In this document: piece after piece, positions 1 through 11,664 of the stretch | Numbering within the stretch: position 1 is the first letter of the stretch | Layout: the number at the start of each line of letters is the position of its first letter | Assembly (NCBI GenBank): GCA_026413225.1 | Contig: CM048552.1 | Location: 45,957,001 to 46,021,000 of the forward strand | DNA: 64,000 bases | Reading direction: 5' to 3' | From: Otis tarda | Taxonomy: Eukaryota; Chordata; Aves; Otidiformes; Otididae | The notes under the pieces: generated by a model | What the model saw: the letters and a program-made list of their open reading frames with translations, nothing else | What the model was told of the DNA's origin: nothing | The model's database searches: none | Translations under genes and position numbers: made by a program

Positions 1-3000
1 CAGAGTGATTTCAAATTGCCAGAAGGGACTGCTTGCTTTAAGAGTGTCTTTGTGGGGAACATCTTCAGCAAAATTGAATAATAATGTTTTTGAGGGCCTT
101 AAGCACTTTGTGCAGGATGTGTACTTTCCTGAACTCATTTCATTTTCATAACCATCAAAAATGTGTCAATATTGGAAAATGGTTCTGATTTGTGCAAATT
201 ATCCTGGATACCTCCTGGGAAATATTTCTTTATACACAATGTATAAAGAAGTGCCATTCAAGTAAGGAATCTAAGAGGAAAAGATCTGACATTTTCATAT
301 TTTGTTCTCATTTCTCTTCTGAAAGGCTTTGAAAATACGAGAAAGAACAATCTAGGCACACATAGATTTCTGTGATTAAGCCCTTTCTACACACTTTTCA
401 ACTTCAATTCCTTAATCCCATTAAACATTATTTGCACAGCATGTACTTACTGAGAGTAGCTTTCAATTTAGCTGCAGATTTCTTCAGCAAAAGCTCTGAA
501 AATCTGAAGGTCTATTAATACCCTTTTTTCCTTCATATTTCTTAGCCTATGGAGTAGATTGAAAAAAGCATCTTTTAATGTACACATTTTAAATAAAAAT
601 CTTTTCATCCCTGATGTGAACATTCATCCTGTTTCATTTGGTAGACAAATAAATACATTATTTAGAGTTGTTGTAATCACCAGGCAACAGTGTTCATAGA
701 ATCGAAGAACCTCCAGGTTACATCAAAGGAAGGTGTGAATTAAATTTTATTTAGCAATTCATGTGCAGTACATTTCATTAAACATTCACCCTGTTTGTTA
801 GAGGCAAAGAGGGAAGGAAAAGAGGGGAAAATCTCAGACTTCTGAGAAAATCTCTTTGCGGATTTCTGAAGCATTCAATCACATTCAGATTTTTGCTTCT
901 CTAATTTTAGTTGTCTTATTTGTTCTTACTTAATGAGACATGGGAGCTCTTCAGGGATTTGGTTTGTCTTGTGAAGATGTGCAAAACAGCGCATCTTCTA
1001 TTTTTCTTATGAAAAGTTGATGTACAAAAAAAAAAAGATTTTTTATCAGGGAGGAGACATTGTCTGCAGAAGGCGAGGTAGGCTAAAGAGCATATGTATA
1101 TTAGGCAGAGAACCATTTAGAAAGTCTTTATCTTCCCAGCTTGGTCATACATGAAAGACAGAATGAACCAAAGAACGAATGAACTATTCCATCTTGGATA
1201 CTTTCTTTCCTTCAAGCAGAGCATTTCAACTTACCTTTAGAGAGCATTTCAAGTTACAACAGAGTATTAATGCACTCCTTAAATGAAAAGGACTGGCTGA
1301 AAAGTGATAGTTTTACAAAGTAACACATGCAAGATCTTTATATTATATTAAGCATGTGGTTTAATTCCAATGTGGAAAGAAGACAGGTTTTTTTTTTTTT
1401 TTTCAGAAAACAACCTAATGAAATGAAAGAGATCTTGTACAATAGAGAACAAGCCTTACTTTAAATTGCCTGATTTGAACCTAGAACTTGAACCTTGAAC
1501 ACTCCATGCTGCAGGTAACACTTTCTATTGTCGATTAGTAGGCTCATACTGTTTCCTGTATCAGGAAGAATTCTGTGTGGGGAAGAATGGTCTTAAATCT
1601 GTCTCCTAAACCCCTGGCTGTTAAGATATTTAGCCAATAAAAGTGTTATTAAAATGTAAATATTTATTTTTTTCTTGTTATTATGAACAAATTAATGTTT
1701 TTTAGTGGAAAAAAAAATATATTGTAGAAAAATTCTCCATTCCCACTATGAATAAGATTATCAAGCTTTTAATTATAAAGAGTAAATGTGCCTTATTGTG
1801 TTGACTGACAGAAACATGAATCATATCCTGAGGGAAACAATGGATTCTGTGTCTGTTCTAATGATTTGAGAGGAAGTTTTTAGGACAATTCTATCCCTCA
1901 CAATTTATGTGTTCCAATAGACTGTTCCCATTATCCACCATTTCAAAATATTGCAGAAGCTTTACAGTGGTAGCCTTTTAAAGTCTCAAATTTTCCCTGT
2001 ACAAGCTTTGGAGGAGAGTCGAGAAACTGAACAGCTTAATCTTCTACAAATAATAAATCAGAGGATGCATAAACCAAGCTCAGGATAGTGGCAAATCCTA
2101 GCTGTGCTTATAGTGTGCAAAATTTGAGCATTTCTAGAAAGGAATTCTCAGTTGACTCATCTATCAAATTTTGGCAGCAAAATGGTCCTGGCAGTGCAAG
2201 GAGATACAGATCAGCAGTCTGGAACAGTGCTGCAAGTCCTATCTGCCCACATCAGGGTTCTACTTGAAGCTAAGAAAAAGAATCGTATAGGCCATAGTTT
2301 TCTGTCTATTTTAGACTTTCAAACTATATAAATGAGAAGAAATTTGGGCCTTGAGCCCATAGAAGAGATTTCAGTTTCAAGCTTACACTCAAAAAGCCAT
2401 TGTCTCCTTCAAAAAAGTCTAAGGAATTTTGATAGATCAGAAGAGTCTTATACTGTATCCTAGGTGTTTGACACACAAACTGCTTCTAGTTTGTTAAAAA
2501 AAAAAAAAAAGTACCTTCTAGATTTGACACTGACATCATATCACAGAAACTGGCCTTTGGCCCAATTTCAGTTTTCCCATTAGTATCTCCCCACAATCTT
2601 CAAGACTATTAAGACTGATAAAGTGATTTTTTTCAAATATACAAAGGACCTCCTCTTATCTTATCAGGAAATCTGATGCAACAACACTGGAGTAACTACA
2701 GAATTGTGCTTAGGTAAGAGTAGTATAAAAAAGCCAGGACTTTGCTATCATGGTAGTTTCACATGTATTGTTTATGACTGAGAAATATAGACCATACAAC
2801 ATATGCAAAGATTTAGTGGTTATCAGTTGTTCTTGAGGCTAACTTGGAATTACTGTAAGACAACTCAAATGTTATAAATGAAATGCAATGGGTTTAAAAT
2901 GCGTTAAGGGACATTCAGTTGACATCACAAAAAAAAAAAAAATTAGTCATGAAAGAACTGAAAAGGCCCAGAACATATTGTCTAGGGAATTTAGAGTCTA

Positions 3001-4010
3001 AATCATTGGAATTTTTAAGAACACCCCTGTCAAGAATGGTTTAGGTATTGATAATTCAATTGACAATTGGTCCCCTCCAGCTTTTTGTTGTTATTCTATG
3101 ATTTTAAATCCACTTCATTATATTAACTGTGGTTTATTCTAAATGTCTGAACATCATCTCATGCTTTTCCATTCGGCAGTCTCAGGAGTATATGCGTAGT
3201 TCCAAGTCATTCAAGAATTAGGAAGTTCTGCCCAGATTTCTGCTCAATTTTTTTTTTTCTAAATTTTGTTAATACAAGGGAAAACCTGAAAACTCTCACA
3301 GTAGTGTTTGGGTTTAAAAATATTTATTTGATATCTGATTTAAAAAGAAATATAGGTAACACAAAGTTTCTGGTGTCTTTTTGTGGTTCTTTATACTTTC
3401 AGAATTTCTATGTCAAATATTCCTTGCACAGTCCAGATGATAACACAGGTGATTCAAGGGATGAAGTATTATTACTTGTGAGTAAAAGTCTCTGTCCTGT
3501 GGGACTACCACATTTTTTCAGACTAACTCTTTTGCATAGTAGAATAGTGCAGTTTTCTTTGAAATTCTTGTCCAGACTGGATCAATTACATATATCACAG
3601 CCTGCAATAGAAAGGCCTTTTGACAAGCATGGAGAGTTTGATTTGAATTAAAAAGTTGGATCTTTTATTAAGTGAAAAAAGAAAACTGCTTTACTTCTTG
3701 ATATTTCTACTGAAGGCACTCTGGGGCTTTTGCAGCATGACTACATTCAGAGTAGTGCCCTAACAATCATTGATCAATCAAATGCAGAGGCATACAATAA
3801 CCATAATTTAGTATAAAATTAATCTTCTTATGTTTTCACCAGGAAGTCTATTTTTAGTGCGTATTTTTCCCTCTAACTTATAATCTTTTTAGTATCAGTT
3901 CTTTGTTTGAAAACTACAGGCTTTCTGTAACATGCAGACTATATACAGTGGCAGTTTTAGCAACTGTAGTTGGAGGAATACACCAATACAAAGAAGTGAA
4001 TAATGAAGAT

Positions 4011-4056
4011 GGAGGAAAGAGAGACAAGAAAGAGAAAGAGAAAGAGAAAAAGAAAG
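4011..4056. repeat. GA-rich purine tract
   Basis: An almost uninterrupted purine run with repeated GAAAGA-like units. The last 31 bases (4026-4056) contain only A and G. It is a simple-sequence repeat, and the short open frame on the opposite strand is an artefact of it. Confidence 0.8.
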
Positions 4057-5234
4057 CATGAATAACAAATGATATATATGTATAAATTTAGCTTCACAAG
4101 CTTTCATAAAGGAACAAATATATCCAATTGCTGTACCACTTTCTCAACATTTTCTATTTTACAGAATTTTGGTATGGCAGTGCCTTCCTCACTCTTTGAG
4201 GTGCTTTAATACTAAAATTCCTTGCAGAAAGGAATTTCAGTATTTGCCTATTCAGTAGGCAAAGTTTTCATTATGGTTTCTTTTACATACTTTTTTTTTC
4301 TTGGATCAATATTAAACTTTTATACCATGTAGCACTTCCTCTGAACTGATAATACTCTAAACCAATCATGACTATTCTTGCTTCTCCTATTGGAACCATA
4401 TTCCAGAACATTATTCATTCAACAAAGAGAAACTACCCCTACAGATTACATACTTTACATACAATTGACAAATTTTTACACTAATTACTCTTGTGCCCAA
4501 ATTGTTAGCTTAACTTTCTTTTTTTTTCCCCACTACTAATCCCAGCTGACACATTTTTGAGAGCAAATACTATCAGTTTTTTACCATTATACTATTCTAT
4601 TAATCAGTGAAATCTTTCTAAATATACTTAGGGTAGAATAGCTACTTTCAGTTCTGTTCTGGATAAAATACTTACAAAAATTCTTTCCTCTAGTTATAAT
4701 AATAAAGATATTTCTTCTAAATGACACTCACATTTTAAGATCATTATTCAATCTAGGGGAACTGCCAGCTAAAGTCGTACAGGATTATTCACAGCAAACC
4801 ATAATATTTTAATACTCTATACCAGGAAACACCTAATAGAATGTCACTCAGTTTTCACTTATGAATAGCAGAGATTAGAGAATTGTTGTCAGATTAACTT
4901 TTGCATCTGAATGTCCCAAATGATATGGTACTGCATACATATAAAAAAATAGTATGAACAGTTTATTAGACACTAATAAGGCAAATCAACTCTTACTAGC
5001 CTATAGCTTTTATCTTGATCAACCACTGACATATAAGTAAGTGAAATGAATTCATAATTAGTTTCTATTTTAAAAAAAAATGTATTTATAATAGGACATA
5101 TATAACTTTCAGTGAAATTTACCTGGATACTTTGAAAATAATAAGAAAACGTAAGAAAATGTTTTCCATTTACAATATACAGTCCTTTAAAGAATTTGTT
5201 TGAGGAGAATCATTGTATTTTTAGTTATCTTACA

Positions 5235-5335
5235 TCCTGTTGTATGTGTGTATATCTCTACATATGTATATAGAGAGATAATTAAGGGCCAAGATGTATA
5301 TATATGTTTGTATGTATACACATATATATATATTA
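5235..5335. repeat. TA/TG-rich low-complexity block
   Basis: Alternating purine-pyrimidine sequence made of TATA, TGTA and CATA words, with partly palindromic segments such as TATCTCT facing AGAGATA. Two overlapping short open frames on opposite strands come from the low complexity and are not genes. Confidence 0.7.
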
Positions 5336-5997
5336 TTTTTCCTCTCTCTCTCAATCTATCTATTTTCATGGATAGTATATCCATGTGAATATCTCCCTGC
5401 ATGTTTTAATTTCTAGTCTACACAAATCAATTTAATTTCTTACCATCTAAGGTGTTCAGTAAGACACTTTATTTGGAAGCTGATATGAAAGCAACACTTC
5501 TTTATATTTTGTGCATAGAGTTCTTAAATCATTTTATTGTGCAATAAAATATATTTTTTAAATTGTACAAATGCGTATTACTCCCATTGATGTGTTAGAA
5601 TAGGTCGTTTTTGAGAAAACATAGGAATGAAAAATTTTTTACTCTGACTCAGAAAGTGCAGTTGACTCTCTCTAAGATGTGAACATCATAGAGGTAATGT
5701 ACATTTGATAATTTAAGGAATGTTAAAATCCACTTTAGAATACTTTTGTTAGAAATGAGTTTATTCTTATTTTTCCACTGTGAGAAATTTAGAATGAAAT
5801 ACTAAATTTCAATATACAATTGCTTTTCTGCTCTGGTTGGGAGAGGTGATATAGATGTGAAAAGAACAATTATAATTATTAGGGTTTACAGACCTTGTTT
5901 CAGTAGGACAGGACAGGACACAGGGGGGAAAAAAAAAAGAGATTTACTGTTGTGCACTTCATGACAGGAAAAAAGTGTTCACTTCCATCTTCCATCT

Positions 5998-6529
5998 TAC
6001 CTGGAGTACTGTGTCCAGTTCTGGAGCCCCCAACATGAGGAGGACATGAACCAGTTGGAGAAGGTCCAGGGGAAGGCCACGAAGATGATAAGAGGGCTGG
6101 AGCACCTTTCCTATGAGGACAGGCTGAGAGAGTTGGGGCTGTTCAGCCTGGAGAAGAGGAGGCTCCGGAGAGACCTAATAGTGGTCTTCCAGTACCTCAA
6201 GGGGGCCTACAAGAAAGATGAGGAGAGGCTGTTCAGTAGGGCCTGTTGTGATAGGATAAGGGGTAATGGTTTTAAAATAGAGGGGGGTAGATTTAGATTA
6301 GATATTAGGAAAAAATTTTTTACAATGAGGATTGTAGAACACTGGCACAGGTTGCCCAGAGAGGTGATGGAAGCCCCATCCTTGGAAGCGTTCAAGGCCA
6401 GGTTGGATGGGGCTCTGAGCAACCTGATCTAGTTGGGGATGTCCCTGCTCCTTGCAGGGGGGTTGGACTAGATGATCTTTGAAGGTCCCTTCCAACTCTA
6501 ACCATTCTATGATTCTATGATTCTATGAT
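5998..6529 (+). mobile_element. CR1 LINE, 5'-truncated, 3' end intact
   Basis: This is the last part of a CR1 (chicken repeat 1) non-LTR retrotransposon. It starts abruptly inside ORF2 at codons reading [12 protein letters not shown], runs through the ORF2 stop at 6430-6432, and continues into a short 3' UTR with the family's GGTTGGACTAGATGATCTTTG-like segment. It ends in about three ATTCTATG units (about 6504-6529), the typical CR1 tail. Heavy 5' truncation with a preserved 3' end is the usual outcome of target-primed reverse transcription. The remaining ORF2 frame is open throughout, which suggests a fairly recent insertion compared with the copies at 17.4 and 61.5 kb. It lacks the promoter, ORF1, the endonuclease and most of the reverse transcriptase, so it cannot move by itself. 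Confidence 0.95.
6001..6432 (+). pseudogene. CR1 ORF2 C-terminal remnant
   Basis: About 143 codons of the C-terminal region of CR1 ORF2, after the reverse-transcriptase catalytic core. Recognisable blocks in order are [12 protein letters not shown] at the start, then [55 protein letters not shown] and HRLPREV near the end. The frame has no internal stop and closes with TAG at 6430-6432. An internal ATG at 6046 could be taken as a start, but similarity to the copy at 39.8-40.4 kb extends upstream to 6001, so the ATG is not a true start. The fragment has no catalytic motif and presumably makes no functional protein. Confidence 0.92.
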
Positions 6530-9500
6530 CTTCAGAAAATAAGCTAACATTGACTTCAATAGCTGAGGAAGTACTCGTATAAATTCTATACCTCAGCTTT
6601 AAGACAGAATCTTACAGTTCGAAGAAGAGAAATATTCACTTCTTTTTAATACATCTGATGGTATGAACACTACTTTTGTGTTCCCTTAAAACCTAATATC
6701 TCATTAAATATTTTTTGATTGAGCATAGTGCTGCGCGTAGTTCCATAATAACTTCATGAATCTGAATTTCCATCTATAAGCAGGGTGAGAAACGTGACTT
6801 TCTACATGTAATATAGATTTGAATAGACAGAAAATCAACACACATATAGAGGCATTTTGTTAGCACTATTTCTGTATTGCTGTTGTAGACATGGTTTATA
6901 TTGTTTTGGAGGATTTAACATCTTTTGTCTTACAAAAACATGTAAGTCTGAATTTGACCTGACAGTAAAACTCATCTGTTCTTTTACTTGATTAAGAGAT
7001 GAATCCTTGCCATTTTATCTACTTCTCAGTCATGTGGCATCACAACATACCCTAGCAGGAGAGAGACAGTGCTGAGTGTGCTGGCTAAATCTAGATGTAA
7101 ACGTAGGGATTTTATGCTGGAAGAACAGGAGAGGATACTGAGATTTACTCAACAATGATCCCACATGAAAACATTGTTCATGGATGGATATAGCACTTAG
7201 CCTTCAGTCCAGCCACAAGATTGTCCTAAATAAGAGGGAGTGGCTTTCAACTAACCAGCTGGGTGTAGGTGAGATTCAAGATAGCAGATGAATAAAAGTC
7301 AAGCAGTGGTAATATGAGATAAATGTGAATTAATTGGCTTGTAATGTATGAAGATCTTGAACATCCTATAGCTTTGCAGGCCTGATACTACTCATTGAGT
7401 CTTGCTAGAAGAGTGCCTAAATTACTATTTCTATTAATATAGAATAGTAAATATTAAATAGTAAATATTAATATTTACTATTTTCAAAAGTATCATCTTT
7501 AACTGTGCTTTTTTTTGCTGCTATAGCATCTGCAAAGCTTGTAGGAGCAGGACAGATACTAGTTGCTATGGTGATTGAATTTCTTGAGGTTTCCTGAGGC
7601 TTTAAAAATTTATATTTAAACCCTGGCTGTGCTTTGTTCTAAACCAGGACCGTGAAAAAATGCAATGGCAAAGTTGTAATGGTGGTTGGTGATGCAGCAG
7701 CAAAAGAAAATCCCTGTCCAATATACCCACTGTGTTTAAACAATCAAGTTTGTGAAGTGAGTAATGTCACTCACAGAAGTAAGCATCCTTGCTGAGATTT
7801 CAGCAGCTTAGAGGTCCCACTTTTGCTTCATGCTACAAAATACAGATAAAAGATATCTATCTTGAGGAAGAAGCCTACCAATTGCAAGGAGTTTTGGGAA
7901 AATATGAGTGCAGAATAGTCCTGTGACTTCTATAATCACTGCAGCAGCTAAAAAATCCCTGCCTCTGGTGTAATACATGCAGTTTGGTATAAGCTGCAGA
8001 AACTCTATGGAAACAAGAGAAATCTCAATGTTGCTCAAATCCACCACAGTATACACAGTGACATAAATAGATAACATGCTTCTCTGCTTTAATTTTGCAG
8101 TTTGTTTCCTTTGAACTTCCTGCTCTGTGCTGTGGAAAAACATTATTGAAATGCCTACTAAGCCAAACAAGTGACACCTTGCACTTTGTGCAAAAAAAAA
8201 CCCCAACCAAACAAAACCATGTCCGTCTTTTACACTCTTAGATTCTTGATCAACTCTTCTGCTGCCTGCTTGCAGGTCATCTGCAATGGTAATCCCAGCG
8301 GTCCCTACCAGCACTAACCAGGAGATGACATGCGATTCAAAGAGTGCAGACTAGGCAGATTTAACCAGTTCTTAAAGCTGTATGGTGAAGCTGCCTGACT
8401 GTTTGATGAAAGAGTATGAAAGGTAGGAGAGTAAGTGTGTTCTGTCATCCTGGAGTATTTCAGAAGATACAGAATTCTCTTCTTATTTGCATAAAGCCCT
8501 GCTTCTGAGATAAGATGGTTTCATTCTGCCTTCATGGAGCATTCGCCCTGCATGTCGGAAGTCAAGACCAGCAACCCAAACTGCTATCTGGTTTTGTTTA
8601 AAGTTAACCCTTTGCCCACTCATTTTCACACTGATGTTGCTAGAACTGCTTACTGTGAACAAGGTAGATAGCAGGGTGGAATGATTCTTTTCTGTCCCTG
8701 ATTGTTTTCTTTATTCACTTTAAGTGAACAGTTTTATTTGGCTAAAATTGTCCCACTAATCAACAGATAACTTTTTTTTTTCCTGTGTACAAATACCAGT
8801 GAAATCAGTGAAACTACTCTAGCAAGCATACTCTTGCCACTGTGAGTAAAGAGTGGCAAAAAGAGACACAAAACATCAACTTGTAGTTCAAGAGGTAATT
8901 ATTATTGGCTTGTTTTTCATATTAATCAAAGAAAAGGCTAGTGTTTGGAGAAGGAAGAAGTCATTTAAAAGTAATTTTTTTGTTCTGTTTCTTGATTGGC
9001 TTTTCAGCTTCTTACTGCTCACCTGCTCTTCTGAAGCTGTTTCCTAGCTCTTTCAGTTTAAAAAATATCTACAAACACTTTTATAGCTTTCATTTTGCTT
9101 TGCCTTGGAAATAGAGCTCTACAGGGGTACTGAGTTAATATGAAGTAAATCAAATCAAGAAACTGATGAGTTTTGTGATTAGAATTAAATTAAAAGAAAT
9201 TAAGCATTCTGAGTCAACATTAGCTTTCAGCATTCACAACTGTCAGGGTTCACCAGTCAACTCCGTTTGTCTGTAGCAAAAAACAGGTTTTCCAAAATGA
9301 CAAATCATATATTTATTTTAAAAGTAAATTATTGGAAAAAATACATAAACATACATATTTATTGCCTAATTAGAAACATTACATAGTATAGAACAATATA
9401 TCAGCAGTAAATGTGTCCAAGCATAATACAAATAAATGTAGAATTTCATAGGAGACCACAGTTGCTCCTAACATTCATTAATTGTTATATAGTTTTTATG

Positions 9501-10518
9501 GGATCACACTAAGGACTCTGTCATCTTGCTCTCAGATGCATCTCAGCATAATCTGTAAAACACTTATATTGCATGTTGTGTAGGAAATTTATTATAAGTA
9601 ATCTGAAGCATGCCAAAACAAAGAAGAAACACTACATAGTAGATAATGCAGAAGACTGAAAACTTAGAAAACTTAGGTTAATGTACCATATTCTGCAGAA
9701 TTTGTGTGTGATCTTACTGAGTAGAGCAACCCACATGAATTTCCACATCTGTAAAATGGCAATAATGTTTGTCCATATAAACAGAAATTTATGAAGCTCA
9801 ATATAATCATATTTGCCAAGAATCTTCAAATTCTTGTGTACAAGACACTGTATTATTTATTGTATTACTTCATCTTTTATATAAAACAAAGTCTGACATG
9901 TGAAAGAATAAAATTTAGAATGCATTGGTGTATATAATGTATGCTATGCTGATTAAATTTATGTGAAACCAAAGGTGTTTGACTGCTATTTATAATGCTG
10001 GGACTAAATCTACTTTGAAAATTTCTGTTGGAATATTTTCAATGGGAGATGTTTACAAAGTTGATCTTTTATACTCACAATTTAGAAGCATTTCCTTTTT
10101 TTCATCAGTAAAGTAAAAATTAATTGCACAGAGATAGTGAGATACTAGGGAGCAGAAGTACTTTGTCTCTGCCTGTGAAACTTTCAGCGATTTCACTTGC
10201 CACTAGTAAATCTGTCAGGAATTTTTGTCAGGAAGCAAGTAAAAAAATTATCTTTATGTTATTCTCAAACTAAATTTTCCTGGGAAAACATTTCCTCATA
10301 AAAGTTGTATTTTTAGTTTTTATCCTGAAGATGAAAAATATTTTCTTTATTTTAGAGGGAGATTTTTCATTTTTCTATTAATATTTTTACAGAAAGCCAT
10401 TTAGCAAATAATAGACATAAACTCAAACTAAATATTTCTGAGTGCCATGCTATTGCACAATACATGCATATGCCATTGAAGAGTCTTGATTTAATAGGAC
10501 AAACCAACTGATACATAC
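6530..10518. other. Non-coding stretch between CR1 and the first LTR
   Basis: No recognisable gene. The longest open frame is 7808-8314 on the minus strand (168 codons); its product resembles no family I know and has no convincing exon borders. The notable structure is the AT palindrome cluster at 7422-7483. The rest is AT-rich single-copy-looking sequence with short homopolymers. Confidence 0.6.
7422..7483. repeat. AT palindrome with tandem 14-mer
   Basis: A perfect 28-bp palindrome occupies 7456-7483; its left arm is AAATAGTAAATATT. The 14-mer AATAGTAAATATTA also occurs twice in direct tandem (7443-7456 and 7457-7470), and a further inverted copy of the octamer TTACTATT lies at 7422-7429. 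The cluster could extrude as a cruciform. It resembles no known transposon end that I can name. Confidence 0.85.
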
Positions 10519-10706
10519 ATGGCTGTCGTAGTTCAGCCCTGATCAGGACCAGACTACGCAGTCTCTCTCTCACTCCCCCCACCCTCCAAGAGAACAGGGA
10601 GAGAAAATATAAGGAAAAACGGCTCGAGGTTTGAGATAAGGACAGGGAGAAATCCTTAAAGTTACCGTCACGGGCAAAACAGACTCGACTTGGGGAAAAC
10701 TATTCA

Positions 10707-10712
10707 TTTATT
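10707..10712 (-). promoter_or_regulatory. Poly(A) signal of LTR copy A
   Basis: TTTATT on the plus strand is AATAAA on the LTR sense strand, about 180 bases before the LTR 3' end. It is at the equivalent place in copy B (24026-24031), as expected for the R-region polyadenylation signal. Function is inferred only from position. Confidence 0.55.
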
Positions 10713-11478
10713 ACTACAAACAGCAGGATAATGAGACAGAGAACAAGATAACCTCCATCCACCCCTCCCTCTTCCCAAGCTTAACACCATCTCTACTACC
10801 TTCCCCCCCGAGCGGCACAGGGGGAAGAGGGAATGGGGGTTGCAGTCAGTTCATCATACGTTATTTCACGCCGCTGCTTCATGGTCGGGGAAGAACTCCT
10901 CACATTCCTCCCCTGCTCCATCGTGGGGTCCCTCCCACGGGCCACAGTCCTTCGTGGAACTGCTCCGGCGTGGGTCATCTCTTCCACGGAGTACAGTCTC
11001 TCCAGAACAGCTGTCCCAGCGGGCCCTCCACGGGCCACAGCCGCCTTCAGGCATCCACCTCCCCCAGTACGGGGTCCTTCACGGGCTCCAAGTGGATCTC
11101 TGCTCCTCCGTGGACCTCCATGGGCTGCAGGGGGACAACCTGCTCCACCATGGTCGTCACCACAGGCTGCAGGGGAATCTTGGCCAGGAGCCGCATTACT
11201 CCTCCCCTCCTTCTGAACTGACCTTGGCGTCTGCAGCCGTTCCTCACAACAGGGTGGTAGATGTCTCTCAGGATCTTTTTACATCTTATTCACTTCTCAT
11301 CTCCTCTCCACTTCTTGCAGCCGGGCCGGGCCGAGTCGGGCCCAGTCGGCCGCCTGGCAAGAGGCCAGAGGGTGAGGCCTGCAAGGCCCAGGAGGCCTGC
11401 GCCTCCCCCTCTGCACCTCTGCCCCCGCTCAGCTTCTTCACATCTTCTCTTCTCTCTTTTTTTCTCTGTTTTCCCCTT

Positions 11479-11486
11479 CTTAAATA
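11479..11486 (-). promoter_or_regulatory. TATA-like box of LTR copy A
   Basis: The LTR sense strand reads TATTTAAG here, just downstream of a GATAACG-rich segment and about 175 bases into the LTR. The same octamer is present in copy B at 23247-23254. It is a plausible core promoter at the U3/R transition; no transcription evidence is available. Confidence 0.4.
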
Positions 11487-11664
11487 CGTTATCGCAGAGG
11501 CGTTATCACGGGACATTCTGCTACCAATCCGCTCGACCTTGGCCAGCAGCAGGTCCGCCCTAGGCCTGGCCAAGTCCACTGAACAAAGGGGAGCGACTTC
11601 TAGCAGTTTCCTGCAGAAGCTACCACCTTAGGCCCCCCCTCACTAACAAAACCACGACAATGGC

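Larger units (their letters stand above)
1..5997. other. AT-rich non-coding stretch
   Basis: No gene could be supported here. The sequence is AT-rich and all six frames are broken by frequent stops; the longest frame (3304-3651, +, 115 codons) resembles no family I recognise. It holds homopolymer runs (T16 at 1388-1403, A15 at 2496-2510, A14 at 2929-2942), a purine tract near 4.0 kb, a TA/TG-rich block near 5.3 kb and three GGACA units at 5906-5920. It fits bird intergenic or intronic DNA. Confidence 0.7.
10524..11659 (-). mobile_element. Solo LTR of an ERVL-like endogenous retrovirus (copy A)
   Basis: A 1136-bp long terminal repeat in minus orientation. It is the reverse complement of the element at 23074-24214 and closely similar over its whole length; the first 80 bases of the LTR sense strand look identical. 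The ends are TG...CA: read on the plus strand it begins TGTCGTAG and ends CCACGACA. It is flanked by a perfect 5-bp target-site duplication, ATGGC, at 10519-10523 and 11660-11664. No gag, pol or env sequence adjoins it, so it is a solo LTR left by recombination between the two LTRs of a provirus. A 5-bp duplication is typical of class III (ERVL) integrases. The 3'-terminal segment resembles bird ERVL-type LTRs, but I cannot name the subfamily. The interior is GC-rich, unlike its surroundings, and that explains several overlapping open frames. Confidence 0.93.

Noticed and set aside
690-725. CR1-like end signal (CATAGAATCGAAGAACC)
   Set aside because: Too short, and the downstream sequence does not continue as CR1.
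3060-3110. CR1-tail-like words (CCCCTCCAGC, ATTCTATGATT)
   Set aside because: Only two short words with unrelated sequence between; not enough to call an element.
3304-3651. 115-codon plus-strand frame
   Set aside because: It resembles no family, has no exon borders, and its length is reachable by chance.
5187-5402. Two opposing short frames near 5.3 kb
   Set aside because: They fall in a TA/TG-rich simple repeat; the peptides are low-complexity Y/I/V.
6207-6495. Minus-strand frames over the CR1 at 6 kb
   Set aside because: Shadow frames opposite the CR1 ORF2 remnant.
10833-11631. Open frames up to 263 codons inside LTR copy A, on both strands
   Set aside because: They lie within a GC-rich LTR, overlap in several frames, are proline/serine/arginine-rich and mirror frames in copy B. 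They are by-products of composition.
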